Source of the DNA: Mycobacterium mantenii
GTDB taxonomy: Bacteria; Actinomycetota; Actinomycetes; Mycobacteriales; Mycobacteriaceae
Direction: 5' to 3'
Length of the DNA: 64,000 nucleotides
Assembly (NCBI RefSeq): GCF_010731775.1
Contig: NZ_AP022590.1
Span: 434,001 to 498,000, forward strand
Position 1 is the stretch's first letter; each line of letters starts with the position of its first letter. Both the position numbers and the translations under genes were made by a program. The notes beneath the pieces are model-generated. The model made no database searches. It saw only the letters and a list, made by a program, of their open reading frames with translations, and was not told the origin of the DNA. This document shows positions 17,558-27,986 of the stretch, one piece after another.

Positions 17558-18736
17558 GTCGGGTTGCCAGGTGCGGTGGTCGGGGATGAGGGCGTAGAGG
17601 ACGTTGGTGCGGCGTCGAGCCAGACAGATGGTGGCTTGGATCGGCTTCTTACCTTGGTCGTGTTTGGACTGGTAGTAGGCCCGAGATTGCGGGTCGCGGC
17701 GGATCGCGGTGAGCGCGGACATGTACATCACGCGGCGCAGGCGGCGGTTGTAGCGCTGGGGTGTATGCCGGCGTCCGGTGCGTTTCCCGGAGTCCCGTGG
17801 GACCGGGGCCAGTCCGGCCCAGGCGGCGAGTTGGTCAGCCGAGCCGATTTTGGCGGGGTCGCCGACGGCAGCCAGGAACTCTGCGCCGAGTCGGAAGCCG
17901 ATGCCGGGCAGGCTGGTGATCACGTCGGCCAGATGGTGGCGGCGAAATCGGCCCTCGATGTCGGCGTCGGTGGCTTTGATGCGGTCATCGAGGGCTATCA
18001 CCCCCTGTGCCAATTCGGCAAGCAGGCCGGCGGCGACATCTTCACCGGGCAGGCGCACCGTTTGTGTCTTGGCGGCAGTGACTGCGGCCTCGGTGATCGA
18101 AGCAGCGTTGCGCACCCCGGCATCGGTGAGTATCTTCGTCAACCGCGAAACACCGCTGTTGCGTATCGTTTTCGGGCGCTGGTATCGCGACAGCAACACC
18201 ACCCAGCCGCGATCGGCGGTCAGCGCAGCGACTCGCTCCAAGGCCGGACACACCGCCACCAACTGCTGACGCAGCCGGTTGATGGTGCGGGTGCGATCGG
18301 CGACCAGGTCTGCGCGGTGGGCTGTCAGCATCCGCAGTTCGGTGATCAGGTCATCGTCGGGCGTCAGGACCGGCAGGTCGGCCCCACGCATCCGGGATTG
18401 ATCGGCGATCACCCGGGCGTCTTTGGCGTCAGTCTTGGTCTCCCCGCCGCGATAGACCGCCGAGGGCTGCCACACCGCTCGGCCGGCCAGGTAACGCACC
18501 TGCGTATCGGCAGCAGCCAACACTGTCAACAACAACGCCGCATATACCGTGGTCAGATCGACCGTCCAGGACACCTCGTCAGCCAGCTGGTCAATCTCGG
18601 CGACCAGATCACGGATGGGTTGCTCGTCGTTGACGAGCTTGCGCGAGAGCACCACCGCACCGGTGTCATCAACCACGCACACCCAGTGATGTTCCTTGCC
18701 GACATCCACCCCGGCCCACAACTGGCCCGCTACCAT
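17528..18736 (-). CDS. IS110-family transposase
   Basis: A 402-residue DEDD recombinase related to IS900/IS1110-type mycobacterial elements. The N-terminal RuvC-like domain has Asp11 in WAGVDVGKEHH, Asp60 in WTVDLTT and Asp103/Asp106 in KTDAKDARVIAD. The C-terminal Transposase_20 domain has LPGIGFRLGAEFLAAVGDP and the catalytic serine Ser316 in PRDSGKRTG. All key residues are present and the length is normal, so it looks active. Enzymes of this family act with a guide (bridge) RNA encoded in the non-coding end. Confidence 0.93.
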   Translation of the reverse strand: MVAGQLWAGVDVGKEHHWVCVVDDTGAVVLSRKLVNDEQPIRDLVAEIDQLADEVSWTVDLTTVYAALLLTVLAAADTQVRYLAGRAVWQPSAVYRGGETKTDAKDARVIADQSRMRGADLPVLTPDDDLITELRMLTAHRADLVADRTRTINRLRQQLVAVCPALERVAALTADRGWVVLLSRYQRPKTIRNSGVSRLTKILTDAGVRNAASITEAAVTAAKTQTVRLPGEDVAAGLLAELAQGVIALDDRIKATDADIEGRFRRHHLADVITSLPGIGFRLGAEFLAAVGDPAKIGSADQLAAWAGLAPVPRDSGKRTGRRHTPQRYNRRLRRVMYMSALTAIRRDPQSRAYYQSKHDQGKKPIQATICLARRRTNVLYALIPDHRTWQPDSPPITESAA

Positions 18737-18874
18737 TCGCGCCCCTTTTCACTTGTCTGCCAACCCAATCCCCAGGGACAACCCCGCCAGCATTTCCTTA
18801 AAGAAGCGATCACATCGCAGATCTCAATCAGCGGCCAGAGAAGTCCAGACAGGCCGGGCGGCCAGTCCTCTCAA
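18737..18874 (-). ncRNA. Candidate bridge RNA region of the IS110 element
   Basis: The non-coding end directly upstream of the transposase start. In the IS110 subgroup this end encodes the bridge RNA that pairs with donor and target DNA. Position and length fit; I could not fold it or identify its two guide loops by eye, so the RNA itself is inferred from the family. Confidence 0.3.
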
Positions 18875-18981
18875 GCCGCACCGCGGGGCCGGCAAGACAC
18901 ATGCCGCCTCACCCGACCCACCCGGGTCACAGCACAACGCAACAACACGAAGTAACTGCACCTACGAACTTGAGGAGTCCC

Positions 18982-19812
18982 GTGGCGCAGACGCCGAAGA
19001 ACACCCCCCGTCCACCCGAAGGCGATTGGCTGGGCACGCCGTTCCTGCGCCTCGAGCGCGAGGGCCCGATCGCCGTGTGCACCATCGACCGGCCCGAGGC
19101 ACGCAACGCCCTGAGCCCGGCGATGTACTTCGGAATCCGTTATGCAGTAGGACGTCTCAACGAGGACCCGGATCTGGCCGGGCTGGTGCTCACCGGAACC
19201 GGTGACGTCTTCGCGCCCGGCGGCGACATGGGCGGCGGGGGAGGCGAGGACAACTGGATCACCTTCGGGTCCGCGCTGGGGATGGATGTCACGCCGTTTG
19301 ACGCGGTGCGCACCTCGGCCAAGCCCATCGTCTCCGCGGTCAACGGACTATGCCAGGGTGGCGGATTCCAGATCGCGTTGTGCAGCGACCTCTCGGTGGT
19401 GAGCGAGCGCGCGACCTTCCGGGTGCCCGAGTTGTTCCGCGGCTACGCCGACACCTACTACAGCCAGATGCTCACCCGTGTCATCGGGCCGGTACGCACC
19501 CGCGACCTGATGTTCACCGGGCGGGTGCTTACCGCGGTCGAAGCCCTCGACTGGGGTCTGGTCACCAAGGTGGTTCCGCATGAGGGTCTGCTGGATGCGG
19601 CGAAAGACATACTCGCGCAATGCTGTCGTACCGCGCCCCGCGCTCGCGGCGTCATCAAGTCCAGCATCGACAGCTATCTCGGCCTCTATGACCGCATCGG
19701 CATGACCGCCAGCCTGTCCGACGCCGAGGCCATCGAAGGCTTCCGCTCGTTCAAGGAACGCCGCTCACCCGACTGGGTGCATCCGGACCTGCGCGTCGAG
19801 GGCCGCCTGTAG
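18982..19812 (+). CDS. Enoyl-CoA hydratase/isomerase family protein
   Basis: A 276-residue crotonase-fold enzyme likely acting on acyl-CoA thioesters in beta-oxidation or a side pathway. The CoA-binding/oxyanion-hole pattern is visible: RPEARNALSPAM, then FAPGGDMGGGGGEDNW and AVNGLCQGGGFQIALCSDL, then VPELFRGYADTYYSQML. The glycine-rich stretch after the first oxyanion loop is longer than usual. The GTG start is preceded by GAGGAG; an upstream ATG at 18901 would fall in the IS flank. The gene may have lost its native promoter to the insertion. Confidence 0.82.
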   Translation: MAQTPKNTPRPPEGDWLGTPFLRLEREGPIAVCTIDRPEARNALSPAMYFGIRYAVGRLNEDPDLAGLVLTGTGDVFAPGGDMGGGGGEDNWITFGSALGMDVTPFDAVRTSAKPIVSAVNGLCQGGGFQIALCSDLSVVSERATFRVPELFRGYADTYYSQMLTRVIGPVRTRDLMFTGRVLTAVEALDWGLVTKVVPHEGLLDAAKDILAQCCRTAPRARGVIKSSIDSYLGLYDRIGMTASLSDAEAIEGFRSFKERRSPDWVHPDLRVEGRL

Positions 19813-19817
19813 GACGC

Positions 19818-21377
<1,560 letters not shown>

Positions 21378-21469
21378 GAACCCCTCCGCGGTCGGTTTGC
21401 TCCAGTCTCTATACGCGGTCGATTCTGTGCACGCGACGCCGACCCTCGCCTGCAAGGGTCGCCGGCGCC

Positions 21470-22072
21470 TCACTCCATGGAGTTGATCATCATGCCGCCG
21501 TCCGCGGCGGCCTGGGTGGTCGCGCTGCTGTCCTGCCGGAAGTCGATGAACGCCGACCGGCCATTCGAGGTGTTGAGCAGCTCGGTGAACCTGCCGATCA
21601 CCGGAATCGAGCCCTGCGGGTTCACCACGGTGGCCGTGTAGTCGATGGACGCGGCCTGCTGGAAGTTGGCGCCGGTCAGCGGCCTGGTCTCGGGCGGGTT
21701 CAGGCGGTTCACATCGGTCAAGACCGCCGAGGCGCCGCCGGTGTACTGGTCTATGTCGGCCTGCAGCAGCCCGGCGGGATCCGCGCCGCCCGCGGGTTTG
21801 ACGGTGATCCGCAGCTGCGCGCTGGTGTCGGCGTTGTTCAGCGCCACCCAGTTCGGGCCGCGATGCCCGAGCGTCCAGCCGGGCGCGGGGGTGACCGAGA
21901 CGCCGTGCGCGACGGCGATCGCATCGTTGGACATCAGCGCCACCGCGGCGGTGGGCTCGGCGTGGTGGGCGGTGAAGGCGAGGGCGACCACCGCGGTCGC
22001 GGCGGCCGCGCTGACCGCCCCGAACCTCCCTCCGGCCCGACGGGACAGCGGCTGAGGGGGAGTTGTCGACAT
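21470..22072 (-). CDS. Secreted or membrane-anchored mycobacterial protein
   Basis: A 200-residue protein with a short basic start ([15 protein letters not shown]), one hydrophobic segment ([19 protein letters not shown]) and a soluble remainder, so it is probably exported and possibly anchored. No cysteine follows the hydrophobic segment, so it is not a lipoprotein. The remainder ([38 protein letters not shown]) resembles conserved mycobacterial proteins of unknown function. I chose the second methionine; the first is five residues upstream. Confidence 0.6.
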   Translation of the reverse strand: MSTTPPQPLSRRAGGRFGAVSAAAATAVVALAFTAHHAEPTAAVALMSNDAIAVAHGVSVTPAPGWTLGHRGPNWVALNNADTSAQLRITVKPAGGADPAGLLQADIDQYTGGASAVLTDVNRLNPPETRPLTGANFQQAASIDYTATVVNPQGSIPVIGRFTELLNTSNGRSAFIDFRQDSSATTQAAADGGMMINSME

Positions 22073-22317
22073 CGTTGTTCCTAACACTGTCGGGCGCTGC
22101 GGAATTCGCCCTTGGGGTTATCGTCCTCCGGCAGCGGGAGAATTGTCCAAGATGGGTTTGCTATGGGTTGATACAGCCCACCTATCAAATCACCGGATGG
22201 ATTTGTAAAGTTCAGTGCGCGAGCGGCTTTGACCAGAAATCCGGTATCCGCGACCCAGTTGCGGGGTGGTGTGTCACCATGACTGGGCCGACCCGCCCGA
22301 CAGTTGAAGGATGCGAC

Positions 22318-23109
22318 ATGGTGAACCCCGACCGCGCCCGTTCCCGCACCTTCGTCGTGACCGGCGCCGCGTCGGGAATCGGGTTGGCCACCGCGCGGCG
22401 GCTATTGGCCGAGGGCGGCACCGTGATCGGGGCCGACCTGGCAGCCCCGCCCGATGATCTGGGACCGCAGTTCACGTTCGTCTCCGCCGACGTGACCGAC
22501 GAACGCGCGATCGCCGCGGTGCTGGCCGCCGTGCCGGGCCGCCTCGACGGCATCTTCCACGCGGCCGGGGTCGCCGGGGGAGGTCCGGTGCACCTGCTCG
22601 AGCGCGCCGAATGGGACCGGGTGATCGGGATCAACCTCACCGGCACGTTCCTGGTGGCCAAGGCGGCCCTGGCCAGGATGATCGAACAGCGCCGGGCCGA
22701 CGGCGAACGGGGCTCGATCGTGACGGTCGCCAGCGTCGAGGGCCTGGAAGGCACCGCGGGCGGCAGCTCGTACAACGCGGCCAAGGGCGGCGTCGTGCTG
22801 CTCACCAAGAACATCGCGCTGGACTACGGGCCGAGCGGTATCCGGGCCAACGTCATCTGTCCCGGCTTCATCGAAACGCCCATGGCGCACAACGTCTTCA
22901 GCATTCCCGGGATGGAGGGGCCGCTGGCCTCCATCACCAAGGAGCATGCCCTGCAGCGGCTGGGTCGGCCCGACGAGGTCGCGGCCATGGCCGCCTTCCT
23001 GCTGTCTCCCGACGCCTCGTTCGTCAGCGGCCAGGCCCTCGCCGTCGACGGCGGCTACACCGCTGGCCGCGATCACGGTGTCGTCGAACTCTTCGGCTTT
23101 CCCGACTGA
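22318..23109 (+). CDS. Short-chain dehydrogenase/reductase
   Basis: A 263-residue classical SDR. It has the NAD(P) glycine motif TGAASGIG, catalytic [12 protein letters not shown] (Ser, Tyr, Lys) and the PGFIETPM segment. The acidic residue at the end of strand 2 (GADLAAPP) suggests NAD preference. The ATG follows GAAGGA; a longer frame from 22063 has no homology. It lies 18 bp upstream of the peroxidase gene in the same direction and may be co-transcribed. Substrate unknown. Confidence 0.83.
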   Translation: MVNPDRARSRTFVVTGAASGIGLATARRLLAEGGTVIGADLAAPPDDLGPQFTFVSADVTDERAIAAVLAAVPGRLDGIFHAAGVAGGGPVHLLERAEWDRVIGINLTGTFLVAKAALARMIEQRRADGERGSIVTVASVEGLEGTAGGSSYNAAKGGVVLLTKNIALDYGPSGIRANVICPGFIETPMAHNVFSIPGMEGPLASITKEHALQRLGRPDEVAAMAAFLLSPDASFVSGQALAVDGGYTAGRDHGVVELFGFPD

Positions 23110-23127
23110 GCCAACTAAGATTCGTCC

Positions 23128-24069
23128 ATGAGCGGTGGACTTACTCCTGACGAGGCGATCGAGGCGATCCGGGGCGCCGGCGGAGCCCGGCCCGGCTGCC
23201 GCGCACTGCACGCCAAAGGCACCCTGTATCGCGGCACGTTCACCGCGACCCCCGACGCGCTCATGCTCTCGCGCGCACAGCATCTCGATGGTTCAACGGT
23301 CCCCGCGCTGATTCGCTTCTCCAACGGATCCGGTAACCCAGAGCAGCGCGACGGCGCACCCGGAGTGCGCGGGATGGCGGTGAAGTTCACCCTGCCCGAC
23401 GGCTCCACCACCGACGTCTCGGCGCAGACCGCCCGGCTGTTCGTCTCCAGCACACCGGACGGCTTCATCGACCTGCTCAAGGCGATGCGGCCCGGCCTCA
23501 CGACGCCGCTGCGCATGGCCAAACACCTGCTCTTCCATCCGGGGCTGCTCGGTGCGTTGCCCATCCTGCGTGAGGCGAACCGGATCCCGGCCAGCTACGC
23601 CACCACCGAATACCATGGCCTGCACGCCTTCCGCTGGATCGCCGCCGACGGCAGCGCCAGATTCGTTCGCTACCACCTGGTTCCGACCGCTGCCGAGGAG
23701 TACCTGTCGGGGTCGGACGCGCACGGCAAGGATCCGGACTTTCTGGCCGACGAGCTCAAGGCGCGGCTGGACGACGGCCCGGTGCGGTTCGACTTCCGGG
23801 TGCAGATCGCCGGGCCCACCGACTCGACGGTCGACCCGTCGGCGGCCTGGCAGAGCACCCAGATCGTCACCGTCGGCACCGTGGCGATCACCGGCCTGGA
23901 CACCCAGCGTGAGCACGGGGGCGACATCGTGGTATTCGACCCGATGCGCGTGACCGCCGGCATCGAGGCCTCCGACGATCCGGTCCTGCACTTTCGCACC
24001 CTGGCGTATTCGGCCTCGGTCAAGCTGCGCACCGGGGTGGATCGCGGCGCCGAAGCTCCTCCCGCCTGA
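23128..24069 (+). CDS. Small catalase-like heme peroxidase
   Basis: A 313-residue catalase-related peroxidase of the minimal type (compare the M. avium paratuberculosis protein MAP2744c). The distal His28 is in LHAKGTLYRGTF, the distal Asn in IRFSNGSGNP, and the proximal Tyr in HFRTLAYSAS near residue 295 with the preceding Arg. These short proteins use organic peroxides and do not dismutate hydrogen peroxide well. No signal peptide is seen. It may protect against lipid peroxides, which suits the fatty-acid genes nearby. Confidence 0.85.
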   Translation: MSGGLTPDEAIEAIRGAGGARPGCRALHAKGTLYRGTFTATPDALMLSRAQHLDGSTVPALIRFSNGSGNPEQRDGAPGVRGMAVKFTLPDGSTTDVSAQTARLFVSSTPDGFIDLLKAMRPGLTTPLRMAKHLLFHPGLLGALPILREANRIPASYATTEYHGLHAFRWIAADGSARFVRYHLVPTAAEEYLSGSDAHGKDPDFLADELKARLDDGPVRFDFRVQIAGPTDSTVDPSAAWQSTQIVTVGTVAITGLDTQREHGGDIVVFDPMRVTAGIEASDDPVLHFRTLAYSASVKLRTGVDRGAEAPPA

Positions 24070-24134
24070 CCGGCTCGCTCGCGGACGGCAGTCGTGTCGC
24101 ACCGAAATCCGCGGCAGGCTAAGGTTTTTCTTCG

Positions 24135-24920
24135 GTGTCGCCATTTCAGATGTTCCTCATATGCCTGGCCGGGCTGGGCGCCGGTGCGATCAACGCGCTG
24201 GTCGGGTCCGGCACCCTGATCACCTTCCCGACGCTGGTCGCGCTCGGCTATCCGCCCGTGACGGCCACCATGTCGAACGCGACGGGTCTGGTCGCCGGCA
24301 GCGTCTCGGGCACCTGGGGTTATCGCGCCGAGCTGAGCGGTCAATGGGATCGGCTGCGCTGGCAGCTCCCGGCATCCCTGGCCGGCGCGGCGCTGGGCGC
24401 CTACCTATTGCTGCATCTGCCCGAGAAGGTGTTCGCCGAGATCGTGCCGGCGCTGCTGGTGCTGGCGCTGGCGCTGGTGGTGATCGGCCCGCGAATCCAG
24501 GCGTGGACCGCGCGGCGCGCCGAGGAGGCGGGCCGCTCACCCGAACATGTCAGTCCGCGCCGGATGGCGACGCTGGTGTTCGGCACGTTCGCCGTCGGTG
24601 TCTACGGCGGCTACTTCACCGCCGCGCAAGGCATCCTGCTCGTCGGCCTGATGGGTGCCCTGCTGCCGGAGTCGGTGCAGCGCATGAACGCCGCCAAGAA
24701 CCTGCTGGCGCTGGTGGTGAATGTGGTTGCCGCCGTTGCCTATACCTCGGTGGCGTTCGACCGGATCAGCTGGCCGGCCGCCGGACTGATCGCCGCGGGG
24801 TCACTGGTCGGTGGCCTGCTCGGGGCGCGTTATGGGCGTCGGTTGTCGGGCAACGCGCTGCGGGCCATCATCGTGGTCGTGGGCCTGATCGGCCTCTATC
24901 GCCTGGTCGCGGTGGTCTGA
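24135..24920 (+). CDS. TauE/SafE family membrane exporter
   Basis: A 261-residue integral membrane protein with about eight hydrophobic segments in two repeats, each starting with a glycine-rich, AGxxNALVGSG-like or YGGYFTAAQG-like loop. This is the pattern of sulfite/sulfoacetate exporters and related anion carriers. GTG is the start. The substrate is unknown in mycobacteria. It converges with the ligase gene that follows. Confidence 0.8.
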   Translation: MSPFQMFLICLAGLGAGAINALVGSGTLITFPTLVALGYPPVTATMSNATGLVAGSVSGTWGYRAELSGQWDRLRWQLPASLAGAALGAYLLLHLPEKVFAEIVPALLVLALALVVIGPRIQAWTARRAEEAGRSPEHVSPRRMATLVFGTFAVGVYGGYFTAAQGILLVGLMGALLPESVQRMNAAKNLLALVVNVVAAVAYTSVAFDRISWPAAGLIAAGSLVGGLLGARYGRRLSGNALRAIIVVVGLIGLYRLVAVV

Positions 24921-24964
24921 CGAGAGATCAGCTGCGGCAACGGGATTGACCGCACAGCTAGGCC

Positions 24965-26050
24965 TCAACTCAGCGTGCCCGCGGCGGCTTCGGTGATGAC
25001 GTCGCGCACCTCACCGCGTTTACGCCACGCCCGCAGCTGACGCATCGCCCCATTGCCGTCGGATATGACGCGGTCGAGTTCTTCGATGACGCGGTCGTAT
25101 TCGCCCAGCGACTCCAGCGCGGGGCGCACCCGCCGCACCAGCGCTGCCAATTGCTCCCTCGCCGGCACCGCGCCGCGGCCGTGGACCAAATCGAGTGCGT
25201 GGCCGGACAACCCGTCGTGTGCGGCCTTCCAGTACGCAGCGCGCAGCGCACCGGGCGGTAGCCGTCTCGCGTCATCGGGTGCGTCGATCGCGGTCATCAC
25301 CGCCGCCCGGATGAGGGTGGCGAGTAGCACGGTCTCGGCAACGGTCGCGGGCACGTCGGCCACCCGCACCTCCACCGTCGGGAAGTCGGCCGAAGGGCGT
25401 ACGTCCCAATAGATCATGTCCTTGTCCAGGATCACCCCGGTGTCGACCAGCATGCGCACCGCATCGTCGTACTCGTCGGGTGAGGCGAAAAACGGCGGTG
25501 CTCCCGCGGCGGGCCAGCGCCGCCACAGCACGCTGCGCCAGCTCGCATAGCCGCTGTCCGCGTTGCGGTACACCCGCGAATTGGCCGACAGCGCAAGCAG
25601 TGACGGCAGCCACGGCCGTAGCCAATTACTGACGTGGATGGCCGCGGCGCGGTCGGGCACCTGCACGTGCACGTGGCATCCGCAGATGCCCTGCTCGTGG
25701 GCGATCATCCCGAACTGGTCGCCGATCCGCCGGTAGCGAGGGGTGTCGGTGACGGGAAACTCGTGCGGTGTGGTCGGCGGAAGCCCCGAGGCCAGCAGCT
25801 GGACGCCGACGGCCTCGGCGGCCTGCGCCGCGGTTCGCCGCAGTCGGCTCAGCTCCTCGCCTAGTTCAGCACTGGTCGCCGCCACCCGCGATGTGGTTTC
25901 CACCTGGCAACTGCTCAGTTCCAGCTGCAGCTCGACGCCCCGCCGCCCGGCCTCCGCGGCAACCGCGGCGTTCTGGGCAGCCGGCTCACCGGTTCGCGGG
26001 TCGACGAGGAGGAATTCTTCCTCGGCGCCAACGGTGGGATGTTCACCCAT
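24965..26050 (-). CDS. YbdK-type carboxylate-amine ligase (glutamate-cysteine ligase 2 family)
   Basis: A 361-residue ATP-dependent ligase. It begins with the family signature TVGAEEEFLLVDPRTGEP and contains SSCQVETTSRV, GICGCHVHVQVPD and WDVRPSADFPTVEVRVADVP, which form the metal and substrate sites. Close to M. tuberculosis Rv0433 in length and sequence as I recall it. The family makes weak gamma-glutamylcysteine in E. coli; mycobacteria use mycothiol, so the true amine partner is open. Confidence 0.8.
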   Translation of the reverse strand: MGEHPTVGAEEEFLLVDPRTGEPAAQNAAVAAEAGRRGVELQLELSSCQVETTSRVAATSAELGEELSRLRRTAAQAAEAVGVQLLASGLPPTTPHEFPVTDTPRYRRIGDQFGMIAHEQGICGCHVHVQVPDRAAAIHVSNWLRPWLPSLLALSANSRVYRNADSGYASWRSVLWRRWPAAGAPPFFASPDEYDDAVRMLVDTGVILDKDMIYWDVRPSADFPTVEVRVADVPATVAETVLLATLIRAAVMTAIDAPDDARRLPPGALRAAYWKAAHDGLSGHALDLVHGRGAVPAREQLAALVRRVRPALESLGEYDRVIEELDRVISDGNGAMRQLRAWRKRGEVRDVITEAAAGTLS

Positions 26051-26074
26051 TGAGCCGGCTGCGGCACCGAGGTA

Positions 26075-26512
26075 TTACCAGCGAGCAGCCGCGGACAGCG
26101 CGGAGTCGACGGTCGGGTAAATCGGCAGCACGCTGCTGAGCCCGCATGCGTCGACAACGCGCGCGGCGATCGGCTCGCAGCTCACCAGGCGCAGGTCGAT
26201 GCCGCGATCCCGGCAGCGCTTGGCCTCTTCGGCCAGCACCGCGAACGCGCAGCAACCCATGAAGTCGAGCCCGGTGACGTCGACCACGAAGAGGCCGGGC
26301 GCGGTGACGCCGCTGGACGCCTCGCTCACCAGGTGGCGCCAGGTGTCCTCGTTGCAGGCGTCGACCTCGCCCCCGGCGTAGATCACCACCGAGGGGCCGC
26401 TGCGGTCCGCGGTGGCCCGCAGCGTGCTGTTGGGGTCGCCGAGCTCGTAGACAAGTTTGGTGCTCAGCGTCAGATGACTGGTGGGCATCGCTTCCACAAC
26501 GACGGAATTCAT
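26075..26512 (-). CDS. STAS domain protein lacking the phosphorylated serine
   Basis: A 145-residue anti-sigma-factor-antagonist-like protein. The STAS fold is clear (VVIYAGGEVDACNEDTWRHL, LFVVDVTGLDFMGCCAFAVLAE, LRLVSCEPIAARVVDACGL). The usual DSSG motif, whose serine is phosphorylated by the anti-sigma kinase, reads GCCA here, and the protein has six cysteines. This suggests redox rather than phosphorylation control, as proposed for M. tuberculosis RsfA. No anti-sigma or sigma gene is adjacent. Confidence 0.8.
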   Translation of the reverse strand: MNSVVVEAMPTSHLTLSTKLVYELGDPNSTLRATADRSGPSVVIYAGGEVDACNEDTWRHLVSEASSGVTAPGLFVVDVTGLDFMGCCAFAVLAEEAKRCRDRGIDLRLVSCEPIAARVVDACGLSSVLPIYPTVDSALSAAARW

Positions 26513-26531
26513 GATGGACCCCCTAATCGAC

Positions 26532-26548
26532 AGGCGTCGCAGACGCCT
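26532..26548. promoter_or_regulatory. Perfect inverted repeat upstream of the STAS gene
   Basis: AGGCGTC GCA GACGCCT, arms of seven bases with a three-base centre, 20 bp before the STAS start codon. It could be an operator or a leader hairpin. Confidence 0.45.
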
Positions 26549-26567
26549 CGATGGATGCCCGTCCTAA

Positions 26568-26579
26568 TGTCTGAAGACA
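26568..26579. promoter_or_regulatory. TGTCT-N2-AGACA palindrome, putative operator
   Basis: A 12-bp inverted repeat in the divergent STAS/TetR promoter region. Its half-sites reappear, reversed, in the palindrome at 26615-26632, which suggests two binding sites for one regulator. Confidence 0.4.
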
Positions 26580-26614
26580 GACTGTACGCGGATGCGAATC
26601 TCTTTTCTATAACG

Positions 26615-26632
26615 AGACAGGCCGGTCTGTCT
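26615..26632. promoter_or_regulatory. AGACAG-N6-CTGTCT palindrome, putative TetR operator
   Basis: An 18-bp near-perfect palindrome 20 bp upstream of the TetR start. Overlapping CCGGT/ACCGG arms extend it to 26637. Position and symmetry fit autoregulation by the adjacent TetR protein. Confidence 0.5.
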
Positions 26633-26651
26633 ACCGGCCTGGGCTAAGAGT

Positions 26652-27284
26652 ATGGTAAGTCTGGCAATGACGATTTCCGATGTCGGAACGCCCCCCGCCT
26701 CGGCGCGCGAACGTGTCCTGACCGCGGGATATGAACTGTTCAGCCGGCGTGGGATTCGCGCCGTGGGCACCGACGAAGTGATCCAACGCGCCGGTGTCGC
26801 CAAGGCGACCCTGTACCGCCATTTCGCCACCAAGAACGACTTGGTTCTGGCCGTGCTGCAGCGCCGCGAGGAGCTCTGGACCCACGGCCTGATCGAGGAG
26901 CAGTCGCGGCTGCGTGCCACCACCCCCGATGAACAATTGCTGGCGATCTTCGACGTCATGCATGACTGGTTCCAGTTGCGCGATGGATACGAGGGCTGCT
27001 CGTTCATCAACGTGCTGCTCGAACTGGGGCCGGAGCACCCGGCGGGGCAGGCCTGTCTCGTCCACATCGAGCACGTCCGTGACATCGTGCGCCGGCGGGC
27101 AGTCGCGGCCGGCCTGACCGACGTCGAGGACTTCGCCTCTTCCTGGCACATCCTGATGAAAGGCGCCATCGTGCTGGCCGCCGTCGGCGACCTCGACGCC
27201 GCGCTGCGCGCCCGCAAGATGGCCCGCACCCTGATCGACGAGCATCGGCCGCCACTGGTGGCGGACACCGGCGAGGCCGTTTAG
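26652..27284 (+). CDS. TetR family transcriptional regulator
   Basis: A 210-residue dimeric repressor. The N-terminal helix-turn-helix (RERVLTAGYELFSRRGIRAVGTDEVIQRAGVAKATLYRHFATKNDLV) is canonical. The C-terminal helical ligand domain is not diagnostic of an inducer. Start at this ATG or at the one 15 bp later (MTISDVG). Divergent from the STAS gene with putative operators between; its stop directly abuts the stop of the DedA gene. Confidence 0.85.
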   Translation: MVSLAMTISDVGTPPASARERVLTAGYELFSRRGIRAVGTDEVIQRAGVAKATLYRHFATKNDLVLAVLQRREELWTHGLIEEQSRLRATTPDEQLLAIFDVMHDWFQLRDGYEGCSFINVLLELGPEHPAGQACLVHIEHVRDIVRRRAVAAGLTDVEDFASSWHILMKGAIVLAAVGDLDAALRARKMARTLIDEHRPPLVADTGEAV

Positions 27285-27950
27285 TCAGACGGTGTCGGGC
27301 GCGGTGGTGCCGGTCTTGCGGTAATGCTCGGCCTCCAATTCCTCGATCATTCGGGATGTGCGCTCCCGCAACAGGATTGCCGCGGTCAGCCCGGCCGCGA
27401 CGGCGACCACCAGCCCGATCCAGGAGAACCGTTCCAACCAGCGTTCGGCGGCGATTCCGGCGAAGTACACCAGTGCGGTGGTGCCGCCCGCCCAGCAGAT
27501 CGCGCCCGAGACGTTGGCCGCCAGGAAACGGGGGTAATGCATGTTCAGCGCCCCGGCCAGCGGCCCGGCCAGGATCCGCAGCAGCGCGACGAAGCGGCCG
27601 AGGAAGACGGCTCGAACACCCCAGCGGTTGAACAACTTTTCGGCGAGCGCGACGTGTCCGGGTCCGAAATGTTTCGGAAACCGCCGCCCGAGCCGCTCGA
27701 AAAGCGGCATGCCGAACCGGCGCCCGATCGCGTAGCCGATCGAATCGCCGATCACCGCGCCGATCACCGCGGCGATCCCCACGCCGAGCGGATTGACGGC
27801 CAGGTCATGGTGCGACGACATCAGCGCGGCCGTGACCAGCACGATCTCGCCCGGCAGGGGAATGCCCAGGCTCTCGATCCCGACCACACCGCCGACCATC
27901 AGATAGACCGCAAGCGGCGGAATCGAGTGCAGCACCGGCTCGAGATTCAT
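27285..27950 (-). CDS. DedA family membrane protein
   Basis: A 221-residue inner membrane protein of the DedA/VTT family, members of which flip undecaprenyl phosphate or other polyprenyl/phospholipid carriers. It has the early GIESLGIPLPGEIVLVTAA motif, an acidic residue in GAVIGDSIGYAIGRRFG and the FLGRFVALLRILAGPLAG motif with the essential arginines. Typical length. Which lipid it moves here is unknown. Confidence 0.85.
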   Translation of the reverse strand: MNLEPVLHSIPPLAVYLMVGGVVGIESLGIPLPGEIVLVTAALMSSHHDLAVNPLGVGIAAVIGAVIGDSIGYAIGRRFGMPLFERLGRRFPKHFGPGHVALAEKLFNRWGVRAVFLGRFVALLRILAGPLAGALNMHYPRFLAANVSGAICWAGGTTALVYFAGIAAERWLERFSWIGLVVAVAAGLTAAILLRERTSRMIEELEAEHYRKTGTTAPDTV

Positions 27951-27986
27951 GCGTCAAGGATGCCTGACCGACCGAGGATCCGTGCC

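Larger units (their letters stand above)
17513..18874 (-). mobile_element. IS110-family insertion sequence, approximate limits
   Basis: An insertion sequence with one transposase gene and a non-coding end of about 140 bp upstream of it. The identical heptamer CTCTCAA at 17513-17519 and 18868-18874 is my best guess for the two boundaries; IS110 elements lack long inverted repeats and make little or no target duplication, so these limits are uncertain by tens of bases. Confidence 0.6.
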
